Notes: generated by a model from the letters alone, not told the origin. Numbered from the stretch's first letter, positions 45,043 through 57,436 are shown. The stretch: DNA of 64,000 nucleotides from Breoghania sp037026715 (GCF_037026715.1 NZ_JBANCG010000001.1:124001-188000); one strand, 5' to 3'. Translations and numbers: made by a program.

Positions 45043-45565
45043 TGGCCGATGTGTCGATGACCCGCGCGAAGTCCGCTTCGAGATGAGCCATTGTGACATC
45101 GAAGGCGGTGCGGGCGGATAACCCTGCGTCAGGCAGGCTGAAGGCGATCACGGCGTCCCGTACCACCGTCATGTTGAAACCCAGATCCGCCCCGCTCCGG
45201 ACCGTGCTGTTGACGCAAAACCCTGCCACGGCACCCGTGACGACCAGATCGGTGATGCCGTTCCGGTGCAGGTGCGCGGACAGATCGGTCGAGGCGAAGG
45301 CGGACGACGTGTGTTTCCGGAAAACCGGCTCGCCATCCAGGGCCTCCGCGCACGGCATGGGAGCATAGCCTGCCGCATCCGGATGAAACGGCGAGGCAGG
45401 GTCTTCGGCGTGGTGCCGGATATGGAGAACCGGCAGCCCCTTTTGGCGGAAGGTCGCGGCAAGCTTGGCAATCCGGTCCGCCGCATCCGCGTTGACGCAC
45501 TCCCGGCCGCTGTCGATGCGATGTTGCATCTCCATCTGCATGTCGATGATGATCAGTGCTTCCAA
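45035..45565 (-). CDS. Isochorismatase-family cysteine hydrolase
   Basis: A 176-residue hydrolase with the Asp-Lys-Cys triad of the family: Asp in ALIIIDMQ, Lys in VFRKHTSSAF, and Cys in VAGFCVNST, where GAVAGFCVN is the signature. Relatives hydrolyse isochorismate, nicotinamide or N-carbamoyl compounds, so the substrate is open. TTG at 45565 is proposed because AGGAG lies 8 nt upstream and the DMQ core follows directly. The longer frame to 45640 would overlap the TrmO-like gene. It lies 34 bp after that gene on the same strand and may be cotranscribed. Confidence 0.82.
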   Translation of the reverse strand: MEALIIIDMQMEMQHRIDSGRECVNADAADRIAKLAATFRQKGLPVLHIRHHAEDPASPFHPDAAGYAPMPCAEALDGEPVFRKHTSSAFASTDLSAHLHRNGITDLVVTGAVAGFCVNSTVRSGADLGFNMTVVRDAVIAFSLPDAGLSARTAFDVTMAHLEADFARVIDTSAML

Positions 45566-45599
45566 CGGGCTCGCTCCTGTCGCTGCGCCGGCTTGAGTT

Positions 45600-46154
45600 C
45601 TACCTCTCTTCCCCGGTGTCGCCTTCCGGCACCTCGGCAAGGTCTTTTGACCGGCGGCCAGGATAGGGCACGTGACCGCGCCAGCCGACCTGCGCGTCCG
45701 GCCGGGCGTCGGTATCGGGGAAATAGGGCTTGATGTCGATCAGCGGCGTGCCGTCGAGGCAGTCGAGGCCGCGCACGTCGAGCCCGGTCTCGTCGACTTT
45801 CAAAAGGTCCACGACGGAAAGCGCGATCGGGTTGGGCCTTGCGGGCGAGCGCAGCGCGAAGACGCCGTGGGTCTTGTCGTCGAAGGCCGGCGACTGGATG
45901 ATCAGGTTCCGCGGGGCTTCGTGCATCCAGTAAAGAATGTAGAGGTGGGAGCACCCCTCCACCGATTGCAGCCCCAGCCTGAAGGGCTCGTCCAATTCGA
46001 TGCGACAGACTTCCTGATTGCCGGCGCCACGGCGCGGGCAATCGCTTCGCGTTTTCCACGGGGTGTGGATGCGGCCGATGAAGATGACCGCGGCGTCCCG
46101 GGCGGTCTCGGCCGGGTCGAAGGGGAGGGCTATTTCGCCCGGGCGTTTTTTCAT
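45600..46154 (-). CDS. TrmO/TsaA-like tRNA methyltransferase
   Basis: A 184-residue protein of the TrmO/VirR family, which methylates N6-threonylcarbamoyladenosine in tRNA using SAM. Landmarks are IGRIHTPWKTRSDCPRRG, GCSHLYILYWMHEA, and the highly conserved RSPARPNPIALSVV, then LDGTPLIDIKPYFPDTD. The N-terminal ~20 residues (MKKRPGEIALPFDPAETARD) precede the core. No catalytic residue can be inferred beyond the conserved SAM-binding loops. It is first in a minus-strand pair with the isochorismatase-like gene. ATG 46154 is accepted but the extended upstream start in the same region has no ribosome-binding site. Confidence 0.85.
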   Translation of the reverse strand: MKKRPGEIALPFDPAETARDAAVIFIGRIHTPWKTRSDCPRRGAGNQEVCRIELDEPFRLGLQSVEGCSHLYILYWMHEAPRNLIIQSPAFDDKTHGVFALRSPARPNPIALSVVDLLKVDETGLDVRGLDCLDGTPLIDIKPYFPDTDARPDAQVGWRGHVPYPGRRSKDLAEVPEGDTGEER

Positions 46155-46573
46155 GGAACGTTTGGGTCCGTTTCATACAGGGCCGGTTAGCAAAATCGAA
46201 ATTAGCATTGCCCGGGGGAGGGCATGCAAGTCATCGCTTCGACGCAGGCGCGGCACCCCGTTGACCCACCGGCAAGGTCGCGGTTGCCGCCGTGCGGCAT
46301 CCGCGCGTTGGCGCGCCGCCTTCGCGAGATCCGGTCAAACGTTATTTCTTTCAATAAGATAGTCCGGTCACGCTCGCCCCTGGCATTTTCTGCAGGGGTG
46401 CGCCGACATTTTATTTCGAATTTTAATCAAATTAGGATTGCGTTTTATTTGAAATTTATTCGGTTTAAATGAAAAACAGCCTCAAAAAAACGCGACTCGT
46501 ACGTCGAATATTTAATCCGTCTGGCTCTACAAAATCCCTGGAGCGACACATAAACCTGGCGGCAGAGTATCCA
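46155..46573. other. AT-rich region upstream of the first DUF2336 gene
   Basis: About 420 bp. From 46330 to 46540 it is AT-rich (TTTTATTTCGAATTTTAATC), unlike its flanks. The DUF2336 frame stays open back to 46469, but that extension has no ribosome-binding site and basic low-complexity composition, so it is treated as leader. Confidence 0.5.
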
Positions 46574-47662
46574 ATGAGCGAGTCAATCCACACGGAACTT
46601 GTGAACTTCTCGATGCTCGAGGAGGCTGCGACTCAGGAGCAGCGCGAAGAGCTGACCCGCAACGTCGTCAATCTTTACTCGCTGACATCGGCGACCTGCT
46701 CCAAGGAGCAGATGGACATTTACGACGCGGTGCTGATGCGGCTCGCTGACCTCGTCTCCGACGACGGGCGCAGCCACATGGCGGAGACGCTTTCGAAATT
46801 GCGCCGCGCGCCGGAATCCGTCGTTCTCAAGCTCGCCAACGACATCATCGACGTCGCCCGGCCGCTGCTGGAGAAATCGACCATCCTGCGCGACGCGGAC
46901 CTGATCGAGATCGCCAACCGCTGCACCCAGGAGCACATGCAGGCGATCGCGGTTCGCGACGTGCTGTCGGAAATGGTGACCGACGTGCTGGTGGACAAGG
47001 GCGAGGCGCCGGTCAAGCGCACGCTGGCCGCCAATCCGGGCGCCGCGTTTTCCGACCAGAGCGTCAACAAGCTGCTGCACGCAGCCGAGGGCGATCAGGA
47101 GCTTCAGCTCAATCTCGGCCTCAGGTGCGACCTGCACGACGACTACATCGTCCGCCTGATCGCGATCGCCTCCGAACAGGTGCGCCAGCGTCTGGTGGAA
47201 CAGGGCGAAGGCGGCACCGCCTCGCGCATTCCCCAGGCGGCCCGTCTCGCCGCGCAACGCATGTCCAACGAATACTGGCTCGCGCGCTACGATTTCGAGA
47301 CGGCGCAGGAGGCGGTCATCGGCCGCTTCGGCCGCAACGGCCTGTCCGAACAGCTTCTGCGCCGCTTCGCCGAGGAGGACCGTTTCCCCGAAGCCGTGGT
47401 GACGTTTGCCTGCCTTGCCGGTATCGGCCTGTCGGAAGCGATGCACTGGATGGTGCGGGTGGATACCCAGCCCTTCGTCGTCATGGCGCGGGCCTGCGGG
47501 CTGACGCCGATGACCGTGCAGGCACTGCTCAAGATCGGCCCGTGGCGTCATCGTCTGTCGGCGGACATGCGCATGGAGACCTTCAACCGCTACCAGTCGC
47601 TCAACCGCGACAAGGCGCGCCGCATGGTCGCCATGTGGCGCGACCAGCGCATGGCGAGCTGA
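46574..47662 (+). CDS. DUF2336 domain protein, copy 1
   Basis: A 362-residue alpha-helical protein of DUF2336, an alphaproteobacterial family of unknown function. It shows repeated Leu-rich helices (MRLADLVSDDGRSHMAETLS, LANDIIDVARPLLEKSTILR, AIASEQVRQRLVEQ) typical of the family's HEAT-like architecture. A second, diverged family member is encoded at 56372-57436. The start at 46574 (MSESIHTELV) is preferred by family pattern. A 35-residue N-terminal extension to 46469 is possible. The gene stands alone, with a hairpin terminator after it. Some family members are linked with signalling in Caulobacterales/Rhizobiales, but nothing here tests that. Confidence 0.8.
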   Translation: MSESIHTELVNFSMLEEAATQEQREELTRNVVNLYSLTSATCSKEQMDIYDAVLMRLADLVSDDGRSHMAETLSKLRRAPESVVLKLANDIIDVARPLLEKSTILRDADLIEIANRCTQEHMQAIAVRDVLSEMVTDVLVDKGEAPVKRTLAANPGAAFSDQSVNKLLHAAEGDQELQLNLGLRCDLHDDYIVRLIAIASEQVRQRLVEQGEGGTASRIPQAARLAAQRMSNEYWLARYDFETAQEAVIGRFGRNGLSEQLLRRFAEEDRFPEAVVTFACLAGIGLSEAMHWMVRVDTQPFVVMARACGLTPMTVQALLKIGPWRHRLSADMRMETFNRYQSLNRDKARRMVAMWRDQRMAS

Positions 47663-47706
47663 GGCACCCGCGCAACGCCGCAAGAATTGCGGTTGAAATT
47701 GTCAGT

Positions 47707-47744
47707 CGGCCCGGCTTGGAAATCTTTCCAATGTCGGGCCGTTT
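47707..47744 (+). terminator. Hairpin after DUF2336 gene
   Basis: CGGCCCG and CGGGCCG flank an inner GGAAA-TC-TTTCC stem, then GTTTGG. It lies 45 bp beyond the stop and just before the next gene. Confidence 0.6.
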
Positions 47745-47759
47745 GGCTAATGATGGTGC

Positions 47760-48476
47760 ATGCGCCTCGACATTTCCGATCTCGCTCAGGATTTTCCCGA
47801 TTTTCGCGTGGCGGCCGTGCTGGTCGCCGGCGCTCTCATTGCGCCGCGCAACGATCATCTGGGCGAGGAAATCGCAAAACGCGAAGAGGACTTTCGCGCG
47901 CGCTGGGGCGAGACGGCATTGTCCGAGATCCCGGGCGTCGCGGTCTGGCGCGCAGCCTACCGCGCCTTCGGCATCAAGAAGACGAGCTATCGCTGCTCGG
48001 TGGAGCGGCTTGCCAAGAACGCGCAGAGCGCGCGGCCGATGCCCGAGATCAACGCCTTCGTCGATGCCTATAACGCGATCTCGCTGACCCATGTCATGCC
48101 GCTCGGCGCCGACGATCTCGATTGCGTCACAGGCGACATCGCCTTCCGCTATTCCCGTCCCGGCGACGATTTCCGCGACATGGGCGTCACCGACAGGCTC
48201 GGCGATCCGGTCAGTGATCCGCCCAAGGAGGGCGAGGTCGTCTATGCGGATGCCGACAAGGTCCTGTGCCGGCGCTGGAACTGGCGTCAGGATGCGCGCT
48301 CGCTCGTCACCGCGAAGACCACGCAGGCGCTTGTCACCGTGCAATATAACGGCGCGGGCGATCTGGAGGCGGCCGTCGAGGACTTGCGCGAAATTCTCCA
48401 CCGCTATTGCGGCGGCACCAGCGCCTTCGTCATCGCCGAGGCCTCGAACCCGACGGTCGAACTGCCGGAGCTTTGA
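47760..48476 (+). CDS. B3/B4 domain protein
   Basis: A 238-residue protein made of the B3/B4 tRNA-editing-like domain found in phenylalanyl-tRNA synthetase beta chains. Typical phrases are WRAAYRAFGIKKTSYRCSVE, PEINAFVDAYNAISLTHVMP and GADDLDCVTGDIAFRYSRP. Alone it may act as a trans-editing factor that deacylates mischarged tRNA, but this is inference from the fold. No catalytic residue is proposed. Start ATG 47760 is directly after the terminator of the DUF2336 gene. It is monocistronic by context and followed by a family A repeat. Confidence 0.85.
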   Translation: MRLDISDLAQDFPDFRVAAVLVAGALIAPRNDHLGEEIAKREEDFRARWGETALSEIPGVAVWRAAYRAFGIKKTSYRCSVERLAKNAQSARPMPEINAFVDAYNAISLTHVMPLGADDLDCVTGDIAFRYSRPGDDFRDMGVTDRLGDPVSDPPKEGEVVYADADKVLCRRWNWRQDARSLVTAKTTQALVTVQYNGAGDLEAAVEDLREILHRYCGGTSAFVIAEASNPTVELPEL

Positions 48477-48550
48477 AGGCGGGGGCGGCAAACGCCGTGG
48501 GGACTGTCCTCCTCCACGCGAGACACCTTCCGTCCAGGCTATCTCACCGT

Positions 48551-48641
48551 CGTCATCACCCGGCGAAGTCCGGGTGATCCAGTACTCTCCGCGTTTGCCT
48601 CAGCCGGCGATGGATTGCCCGGACGAAGCCGGGCAATGACG
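48551..48641. repeat. Palindromic repeat, family A, copy 4
   Basis: CGTCATCACCCGGCGAAGTC starts the element. Left stem CACCCGG-CGAAGT-CCGGGTG and right stem TTGCCCGG-ACGAAG-CCGGGCAA face each other, with outer CGTCAT/ATGACG inverted ends. It is part of a 361-bp gap before the ArsR-type gene. The rest of that gap holds the operator at 48800. Confidence 0.8.
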
Positions 48642-48799
48642 GAGGAGAAATCTCGCAGGTAGCCAATAGCGCGCGCCAATCGGGTGGGACGAGAGCGCAA
48701 CCTCTGTAACCCGTTCAGTCTCTCCTATCCGCGTAGACGTTCGCTAACCCTGTCCACCTTCCGCACCCCATTCCCCCTTGCAACGCCGTTCTCATCAGG

Positions 48800-48817
48800 T
48801 ATAAAGATATCTTTATA
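48800..48817. promoter_or_regulatory. Perfect 18-bp palindrome TATAAAGATATCTTTATA, candidate operator
   Basis: The palindrome is perfect and lies 20 bp upstream of the ArsR-type regulator start, at the head of the metF-metH cluster. ArsR-family regulators bind such AT-rich palindromes. Autoregulation in response to SAM or SAH is likely but inferred. Confidence 0.75.
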
Positions 48818-48837
48818 TCCATCTATGGAACGGACTG

Positions 48838-49914
48838 ATGGTTTCCAGCGATCTCGCCTTGCCGCTTGACGATCTTCTGAACGGGCTGCGCGCCGCCGGC
48901 GAGGCGACGCGGGTGCGGCTGCTGGCGCTGCTCGCCCAGAGCGAACTCACCGTGAAGGACGCGACCTCCATTCTCGGCCAGAGCCAGCCGCGCATCTCCC
49001 GCCATCTCAAGCTTCTCACCGAAGCCGGCCTCGTCCAGCGCTTTCCCGAAGGCTCCTGGGTTTATTACCGGCTCGCCGACAACGCCCAGGGCGGTCTCGT
49101 GGAGGCGTTGCTGTCGCGGCTCGACGTCGGCGATCCGGTGGTGGAGCGCGATCGCGAGCGGCTCGATGCCATCAAGCGCGCGCAGGCCGAGGCCGCCGCC
49201 GCCTACTTCCGCGCCCATGCCGAAAGCTGGGATTCGCTGCGCACCCTCCACATCGCGGAAGACGCGGTGGAAGCCGCCATGCGCGAGGCGATCGGCGGGG
49301 AGCGGTTCGGCCGCATGCTCGATCTCGGCACCGGCACCGGCCGCGTGCTGGAACTCTTCTCCGACCTTTATGAAAGCGGGCTCGGGGTCGATACCAGCCA
49401 CGACATGCTGCGGGTGGCGCGGGCCAACATGGAGCGCGCCGGCATGCATTCGGCCCAGGTGCGCCACGGCGACATCTATTCCCTGCCGGTGGCCGGCCAG
49501 CGCTTCGATGTCGTTACCATCCATCAGGTTCTCCACTATCTCGAGGATGTGCCCGGCGCCATCGCGGAGGCCGCCCGTGCGCTGATGCCCGGCGGACGGC
49601 TGCTCGTCGTCGATTTCGCGCCGCACGAACTGGAATTCCTCAGGACCGACCATGCCCACCGCCGGCTTGGTTTCTCGCACGAGCAGATGGCCGGCTGGCT
49701 GAGGGCCGCCGGTCTGGAGCTCGTTTCCATCCGCGATCTTCCGCCCCCGGCCGACCGGCCGGCCGATGCGGGAGATCCGCTCACCGTCACCCTCTGGCTT
49801 GCCCGCGACCCTCAGGTCGCCTCCCAAACCGCGTCGGAAACCGCGTCGCACGACGGCGCCGAATCCGTATCGGGGACCGAGATCGCCGCCGAGCCCGCCA
49901 AGGAAGTCGCCTGA
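48838..49914 (+). CDS. ArsR-family regulator fused to a SAM-dependent methyltransferase domain
   Basis: A 358-residue two-domain protein. The N-terminus (about 10-95) is an ArsR winged helix (LLALLAQSELTVKDATSILG, QSQPRISRHLKLLTEAGL) lacking an obvious metal-binding Cys pair. The C-terminal domain (about 140-330) is a class I methyltransferase with LDLGTGTGRVLELF and HQVLHYLEDVPGAI. Both halves together are typical of regulators that probably sense SAM/SAH levels and control methionine genes; metF follows only 1 bp after the stop. A perfect palindrome stands upstream. Whether the methyltransferase domain is catalytic or just a ligand sensor is not known. The tail (about 325-358) is Ala/Ser/Glu-rich and low in complexity. 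Confidence 0.88.
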   Translation: MVSSDLALPLDDLLNGLRAAGEATRVRLLALLAQSELTVKDATSILGQSQPRISRHLKLLTEAGLVQRFPEGSWVYYRLADNAQGGLVEALLSRLDVGDPVVERDRERLDAIKRAQAEAAAAYFRAHAESWDSLRTLHIAEDAVEAAMREAIGGERFGRMLDLGTGTGRVLELFSDLYESGLGVDTSHDMLRVARANMERAGMHSAQVRHGDIYSLPVAGQRFDVVTIHQVLHYLEDVPGAIAEAARALMPGGRLLVVDFAPHELEFLRTDHAHRRLGFSHEQMAGWLRAAGLELVSIRDLPPPADRPADAGDPLTVTLWLARDPQVASQTASETASHDGAESVSGTEIAAEPAKEVA

Positions 49915-49915
49915 C

Positions 49916-50830
49916 ATGATCGAACACGCCAATGAACTACACGCCCGGCAGACCGGGGCAAACGATATCCGGGTGTCCTTCGAGTTCTTCCCGCCCAAGA
50001 GCGAGAAGATGGAGGAAACGCTTTGGCAGTCGATCACCAAGCTGGCGCCGGTGTGTCCTGACTTCGTGTCGGTGACCTACGGTGCCGGCGGCTCTACCCG
50101 CGAGCGCACCCACAACACGGTCGCGCGCATCCTCAAGGAAACCGAGCTGCGCCCCGCCGCCCATCTGACGTGCGTCGATGCCACGCGCGGCGAGGTCGAT
50201 GAGGTGATCCGAGCCTATTGGGAACTGGGCGTGCGCAACATCGTGGCGCTGCGCGGCGACCCTGCAGCCGGTATCGGCACGGCCTATTGCCCGCATCCGG
50301 ACGGCTACGTCAACGCCGCCGATCTGGTGGCCGGCATCCGCCGCATCGCCGATTTCGACATCTCCGTCTCCGCCTACCCGGAAAGGCACCCGGAAAGCGT
50401 GGACTGGGGCGTGGAGATCGACAACCTGAAGCGCAAGGTCGATGCGGGCGCGGCGCGGGCCATCACTCAGTTCTTCTTCGACAACGACCTGTTCGAGGCC
50501 TATCTGGAACGCGTGCGGGCGGCCGGCATCGACATTCCGGTCCTGCCGGGCATCGTGCCGATCCATTCCTTCAAGCAGGTGGCGAGCTTTTCGGCCAAGA
50601 CCGGCACCAGCGTGCCCGACTGGCTCGCCCATCGCTTCGAGGGGCTCGACGACGACCCGGAAACCCGCAAACTGGTGGCGGCCACGGTTGCCGCCGAGCA
50701 GGTGATGGATCTGGTCGACCGCGGCGTCACCGATTTCCATTTCTACACGATGAACAAGGCGGATCTGGTTTTCGCGATCTGCCATCTTCTCGGCCTGCGC
50801 CCCAAGACACCGGAAAAGGAAGCCGCCTGA
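49916..50830 (+). CDS. metF: 5,10-methylenetetrahydrofolate reductase
   Basis: MetF reduces 5,10-methylene-THF to 5-methyl-THF with NADH and FAD, supplying the methyl group for MetH. The 304-residue protein carries the family motifs VSFEFFPPKSEKMEETLW, FVSVTYGAGGSTRERT, ALRGDPAAG, and ITQFFFDNDLFEAYLERV. The start at 49916 is 1 bp after the ArsR gene's stop; longer frames overlap that gene. The short spacing implies translational coupling. It continues 16 bp before metH. The cluster is thus regulator-metF-metH, a complete methyl-transfer unit for methionine synthesis. Confidence 0.96.
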   Translation: MIEHANELHARQTGANDIRVSFEFFPPKSEKMEETLWQSITKLAPVCPDFVSVTYGAGGSTRERTHNTVARILKETELRPAAHLTCVDATRGEVDEVIRAYWELGVRNIVALRGDPAAGIGTAYCPHPDGYVNAADLVAGIRRIADFDISVSAYPERHPESVDWGVEIDNLKRKVDAGAARAITQFFFDNDLFEAYLERVRAAGIDIPVLPGIVPIHSFKQVASFSAKTGTSVPDWLAHRFEGLDDDPETRKLVAATVAAEQVMDLVDRGVTDFHFYTMNKADLVFAICHLLGLRPKTPEKEAA

Positions 50831-50846
50831 GCGGGCGGCGTTGATC

Positions 50847-54566
<3,720 letters not shown>

Positions 54567-54704
54567 GAACGGCTTCGGAGCGGGTTCGCTCTGATCCGGT
54601 GGTTTTCATCCTTCGAGACGGCCTTTCAGGTCTCCTGAGAGTCTGGCCCGAAAATGGTAACCGGTTCTTCGCGTCGAAGTCTAAGCGCTTTCATACCCCT
54701 CCAT

Positions 54705-54795
54705 CGTCATCACCCGGCGAAGTCCGGGTGATCCAGCGCGCGCCCCGAATGCTGCGGCTGGAGGTGGATTGCCCGGACTTCGCCGGGCAATGACG
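54705..54795. repeat. Palindromic repeat, family A, copy 5
   Basis: CGTCATCACCCGG-CGAAG-TCCGGGTGATC at the left and TTGCCCGG-ACTTCG-CCGGGCAATGACG at the right. It is almost the same as copy 4 in ends and stems but has a different middle. Downstream of metH. Confidence 0.8.
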
Positions 54796-54849
54796 GCGGT
54801 GGGGCATGAACGTGAAAGATTAAAAGCGCACAACCCGATACCAATTTCA

Positions 54850-54955
54850 GGCCTCCTCAGGATGACGTTGTGTGTGGTGATGGCTTTACTGAAATAGCAG
54901 CACACACAACGTCATCCTGAGGAGCCGTCGCAGACGGCGTCTCGAAGGATAGGCC
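54850..54955. repeat. Palindromic repeat, family B, copy 1
   Basis: CTCCTCAGGATGACGTTGTG and CACAACGTCATCCTGAGGAG are the inverted inner arms, with an AT-rich middle. The right side continues with a GCCGTC-GCA-GACGGC hairpin and TCTCGAAGGATAGGCC. The left outer arm is lost. Between metH and azoR. The whole gap from 54567 to 55132 holds only repeats. Confidence 0.8.
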
Positions 54956-55132
54956 ACAACCACCCGCCGCAGCCATGCGTTCCCGAACCACCCCACGAGA
55001 CCTCCCGCCTCGTCAATTCCCCGGTGTGAACAATGTGTTCGAAAAACAAGGGCTTATGCTGCGGCGAAACATGAGTAGAACGTCCGTTTGACACAAACCC
55101 GCCCTCCCATCCGGGTTCAAACGGAAGAAAAC

Positions 55133-55747
55133 ATGTCTCTCACCATCCTCAAGGTGGACTCCTCCGCCCGTGGCGAAGCTTCCACCTCTCGCGATCTTGC
55201 CAACCATCTCGTCGACACTTTCAAGGCGAAGCATGCCGGTCTCACCACGATCACCCGTGACGTGGCCGAAGGCCTGCCGGTCGTGAATCCGGCTTGGATC
55301 GGCGCCAACTTCACCGATGCGGACAAGCGCACCGACGCTCACAAGGCGGCGCTCGCGCTGTCCGACACGCTGATCGGCGAGCTCAAGGCCGCCGACGTCG
55401 TCGTCATCGGCGTGCCGGTCTACAATTTCGGCATCCCGGCCGCGCTCAAGGCCTGGGTCGATCTCGTCTGCCGCGCCCGCGAGACCTTCCGCTACACCGA
55501 GGACGGTCCGGAAGGCCTGCTGAAGGGCAAGAAGGCGTACCTCGTCTACGCCTCCACCGGCGTGCCGCTCGATTCCGAGGTCGATTTCGCCGGCCGTTAC
55601 ATGCGCCAGATGCTGAGCTTCGTCGGCATCACCGACGTGACCGTGATTTCGGCCGCCGAGCAGCTCTTCCGCGAGGAAGAAGCGCGCGAGAAGGCGCGCG
55701 GACAGATCGCGGAAGCCGTGAACAGCTTCGAAACCGTCGCAGCCTGA
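55133..55747 (+). CDS. azoR: FMN-dependent NADH-azoreductase/quinone reductase
   Basis: A 204-residue flavodoxin-fold enzyme that reduces azo bonds and quinones with NADH and FMN. Landmarks are the start MSLTILKVDSSARGEASTSR, which binds the FMN phosphate, the PVYNFGIPAALKAWVDLV stretch, and YASTGVPL. The ATG at 55133 is chosen because ACGGAAGAAAAC lies upstream and the family begins there. Quinone detoxification is the usual physiological view. It stands alone and is followed by a convergent small gene with its own terminator. Confidence 0.92.
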   Translation: MSLTILKVDSSARGEASTSRDLANHLVDTFKAKHAGLTTITRDVAEGLPVVNPAWIGANFTDADKRTDAHKAALALSDTLIGELKAADVVVIGVPVYNFGIPAALKAWVDLVCRARETFRYTEDGPEGLLKGKKAYLVYASTGVPLDSEVDFAGRYMRQMLSFVGITDVTVISAAEQLFREEEAREKARGQIAEAVNSFETVAA

Positions 55748-55796
55748 AAGCCAAGAGGGGGCGTCGGATACGGTGCGGCCCCTTCTGCTGAACATG

Positions 55797-55828
55797 AAAA
55801 AGGGGCGCCCGGCATGCCGGTGCGCCCC
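55797..55828 (-). terminator. Terminator of the small minus-strand gene
   Basis: On the minus strand GGGGCGCACCGG-CATG-CCGGGCGCCCC (one mismatch) is followed by TTTTTC. It lies about 45 bp downstream of the tiny membrane-peptide gene, evidence that a minus-strand transcript is made here. Confidence 0.8.
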
Positions 55829-55873
55829 GAAACTCATTCAAACATCCGATTCCGAGACGACTTCATCGGGCCA

Positions 55874-55957
55874 CTACAGGACGCCTACGACGATAGCGAC
55901 GACGAACGTTAACGCGGCGCACACGATGATTAGGCCGAGACTGCGGTCCAGAGTCAT
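55874..55957 (-). CDS. 27-residue single-pass membrane peptide
   Basis: ATG 55957 with GGGAGG 6 nt upstream opens a 27-codon frame starting MTLDRSLGLIIVCAALTFVV and ending AIVVGVL. It is a short polar start followed by one hydrophobic helix. A terminator follows 45 bp downstream. Small membrane peptides of this kind often modulate larger membrane proteins, but no partner is suggested. It is too short for homology calls; the strong ribosome-binding site and terminator argue it is real. Confidence 0.55.
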   Translation of the reverse strand: MTLDRSLGLIIVCAALTFVVAIVVGVL

Positions 55958-56371
55958 TGCAATGCCTCCCTTTCGGACTGCCTATAAGTGTTAAGAGTAG
56001 GTGTGCGGAAGCCGGTTGAGAAGCATAAATGATGTTGCTGTGCAGCAACATGCCGGCGGCAAACGCCGGCAGCGTCATTCGGTGCCGCGATTCAAAGCGT
56101 TAGCAAAAGTGTCGCAGGGACACTCCTGATCCTGCGTTGGTCGTTTGCCGGGGCGGAAAAAACGTCCGGCGACGTTAATCCTTCCTGAAGTCATGAAAAG
56201 TAGGCTATTTGGTTGGAAACCAGCATCGTTTCGGCTCAAGGCTTTTGACAATGATGCTTCTCGGGATGGGTCTCGGGGTGGTTCTTGGAAGGCGCTCTCG
56301 GTGAGAGCGGTGTCCGATCGGGTCGAACGGGGCCGGCCGGAAGGGCTCCAGACAGCTGATACGGGTTGAGA
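55958..56371. other. Gap with back-to-back hairpins upstream of the second DUF2336 gene
   Basis: About 410 bp with no clear gene. Two adjacent hairpins are visible: TGTTGCTG-TG-CAGCAACA (56033-56050) and GCCGGCG-GCAAA-CGCCGGC (56052-56070). They may be part of the small-peptide transcript's promoter region or a structured RNA. The rest is plain sequence. Confidence 0.45.
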
Positions 56372-57436
56372 ATGCAGGCTTTCGATCGTTTGACCGAAAT
56401 GGCACGCAGCGGCGACGAGATCGACCGCAATGCGCTGATCGACGTTTTGACCGACCTGTTCCTCGCCGTGGAAGGCTCCAAGGCGGAGGAGTTGGCTCAG
56501 GTCTTCGGCAACGTGGTGCTCGGTTTCATTGGCCGGCTGGAGGATTCCGCCCGTCTCGCGCTTGCCGAACGCGTCGGCGATCACCGCCTCCTGCCGCGCG
56601 AACTGGCGCTGCGGCTGGCGGAGGACGAGCTTCTGGAGATCGCCGTCCAGATCCTGACGAACTCGCCGGTACTCGATACCGAGGATCTGGTCGATCTGGC
56701 CGAGCGCAAGTCCCAGGACCATCTGAAAGCGCTGGCCGCCCGGCTCAACCTGGAAACCCCGGTTACGGACATTCTCGTGCGCCGTGGGACCAACGATGTC
56801 CTGCGCACCGTCACCGACAACCGCTCGGCCTCGCTGTCGGGCGACAGTTTCGATGCGCTGGTGGCGAAGTCGCGCAAGGACGAGGAACTGCAGGAAGCCC
56901 TGGTGCGTCGCCCCGATCTCCCGCCCGATCCCGCGCGTCGGCTCATTCCCTTCCTCTCCCGCCAGATTCGCGGCCGGCTCGACAGCATCGCCGGGCATCC
57001 GCGGCTGATCCAGCTTCTCACCCAGTGCATGGCGGACGAGGTGAAGGCGCAACTGCGCGATCTCGGCGCCTCGCAGACCCAGACCGAAAACGCCCTCAAT
57101 GCGGTCACCTCCGGAAAGGCGACGCTGGACGAGGTAGCTATCTTCTTCGCCAAGAACGACAAGCCCGTCGATCTGGCGCTGTTGTTCTCGCGGGTCGGCA
57201 ATGTGGCGGAAACGGTGACGACGCGGCTTGTGCTGAAGGGCGACGACGCGCCGCTCGTGCTGCTGTGCCGGGCGTTGAACCTGTCGCCGGAGGCGTTTTC
57301 GCAGGTCGTGAGGATGCGCTCGCGCCGGCTGCGCCTGACCGGCCAGCAGGCCCAGGAAAGCCTCAAGCGCTACGACGAGATGACGCCCGAAAAGGCCCGC
57401 GCCATTCTCTCCGGCAGCCACAAGGCGGCGGAGTAG
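56372..57436 (+). CDS. DUF2336 domain protein, copy 2
   Basis: A 354-residue alpha-helical DUF2336 protein, a distant paralogue of the one at 46574. It contains LFLAVEGSKAEELAQVFGNV, LALRLAEDELLEIAVQILTN and LRMRSRRLRLTGQQAQES-like Arg-rich helices near the end. Low similarity to copy 1 in the N-terminal third and better in the C-terminal half suggests old divergence. Start ATG 56372 is used; a TTG two codons earlier is in frame. No ribosome-binding site stands out. Function unknown. It is convergent with the NAGGN operon. Confidence 0.78.
   Translation: MQAFDRLTEMARSGDEIDRNALIDVLTDLFLAVEGSKAEELAQVFGNVVLGFIGRLEDSARLALAERVGDHRLLPRELALRLAEDELLEIAVQILTNSPVLDTEDLVDLAERKSQDHLKALAARLNLETPVTDILVRRGTNDVLRTVTDNRSASLSGDSFDALVAKSRKDEELQEALVRRPDLPPDPARRLIPFLSRQIRGRLDSIAGHPRLIQLLTQCMADEVKAQLRDLGASQTQTENALNAVTSGKATLDEVAIFFAKNDKPVDLALLFSRVGNVAETVTTRLVLKGDDAPLVLLCRALNLSPEAFSQVVRMRSRRLRLTGQQAQESLKRYDEMTPEKARAILSGSHKAAE

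Noticed and set aside
46469..46573. Extended N-terminus of the first DUF2336 protein
   Set aside because: In frame and open, but AT-rich, with no ribosome-binding site and no counterpart in the second copy. Kept only as an alternative start.
50831..50846. Cobalamin riboswitch before metH
   Set aside because: Only 16 bp separate metF and metH, too short, and the region upstream of the operon shows an operator palindrome instead.
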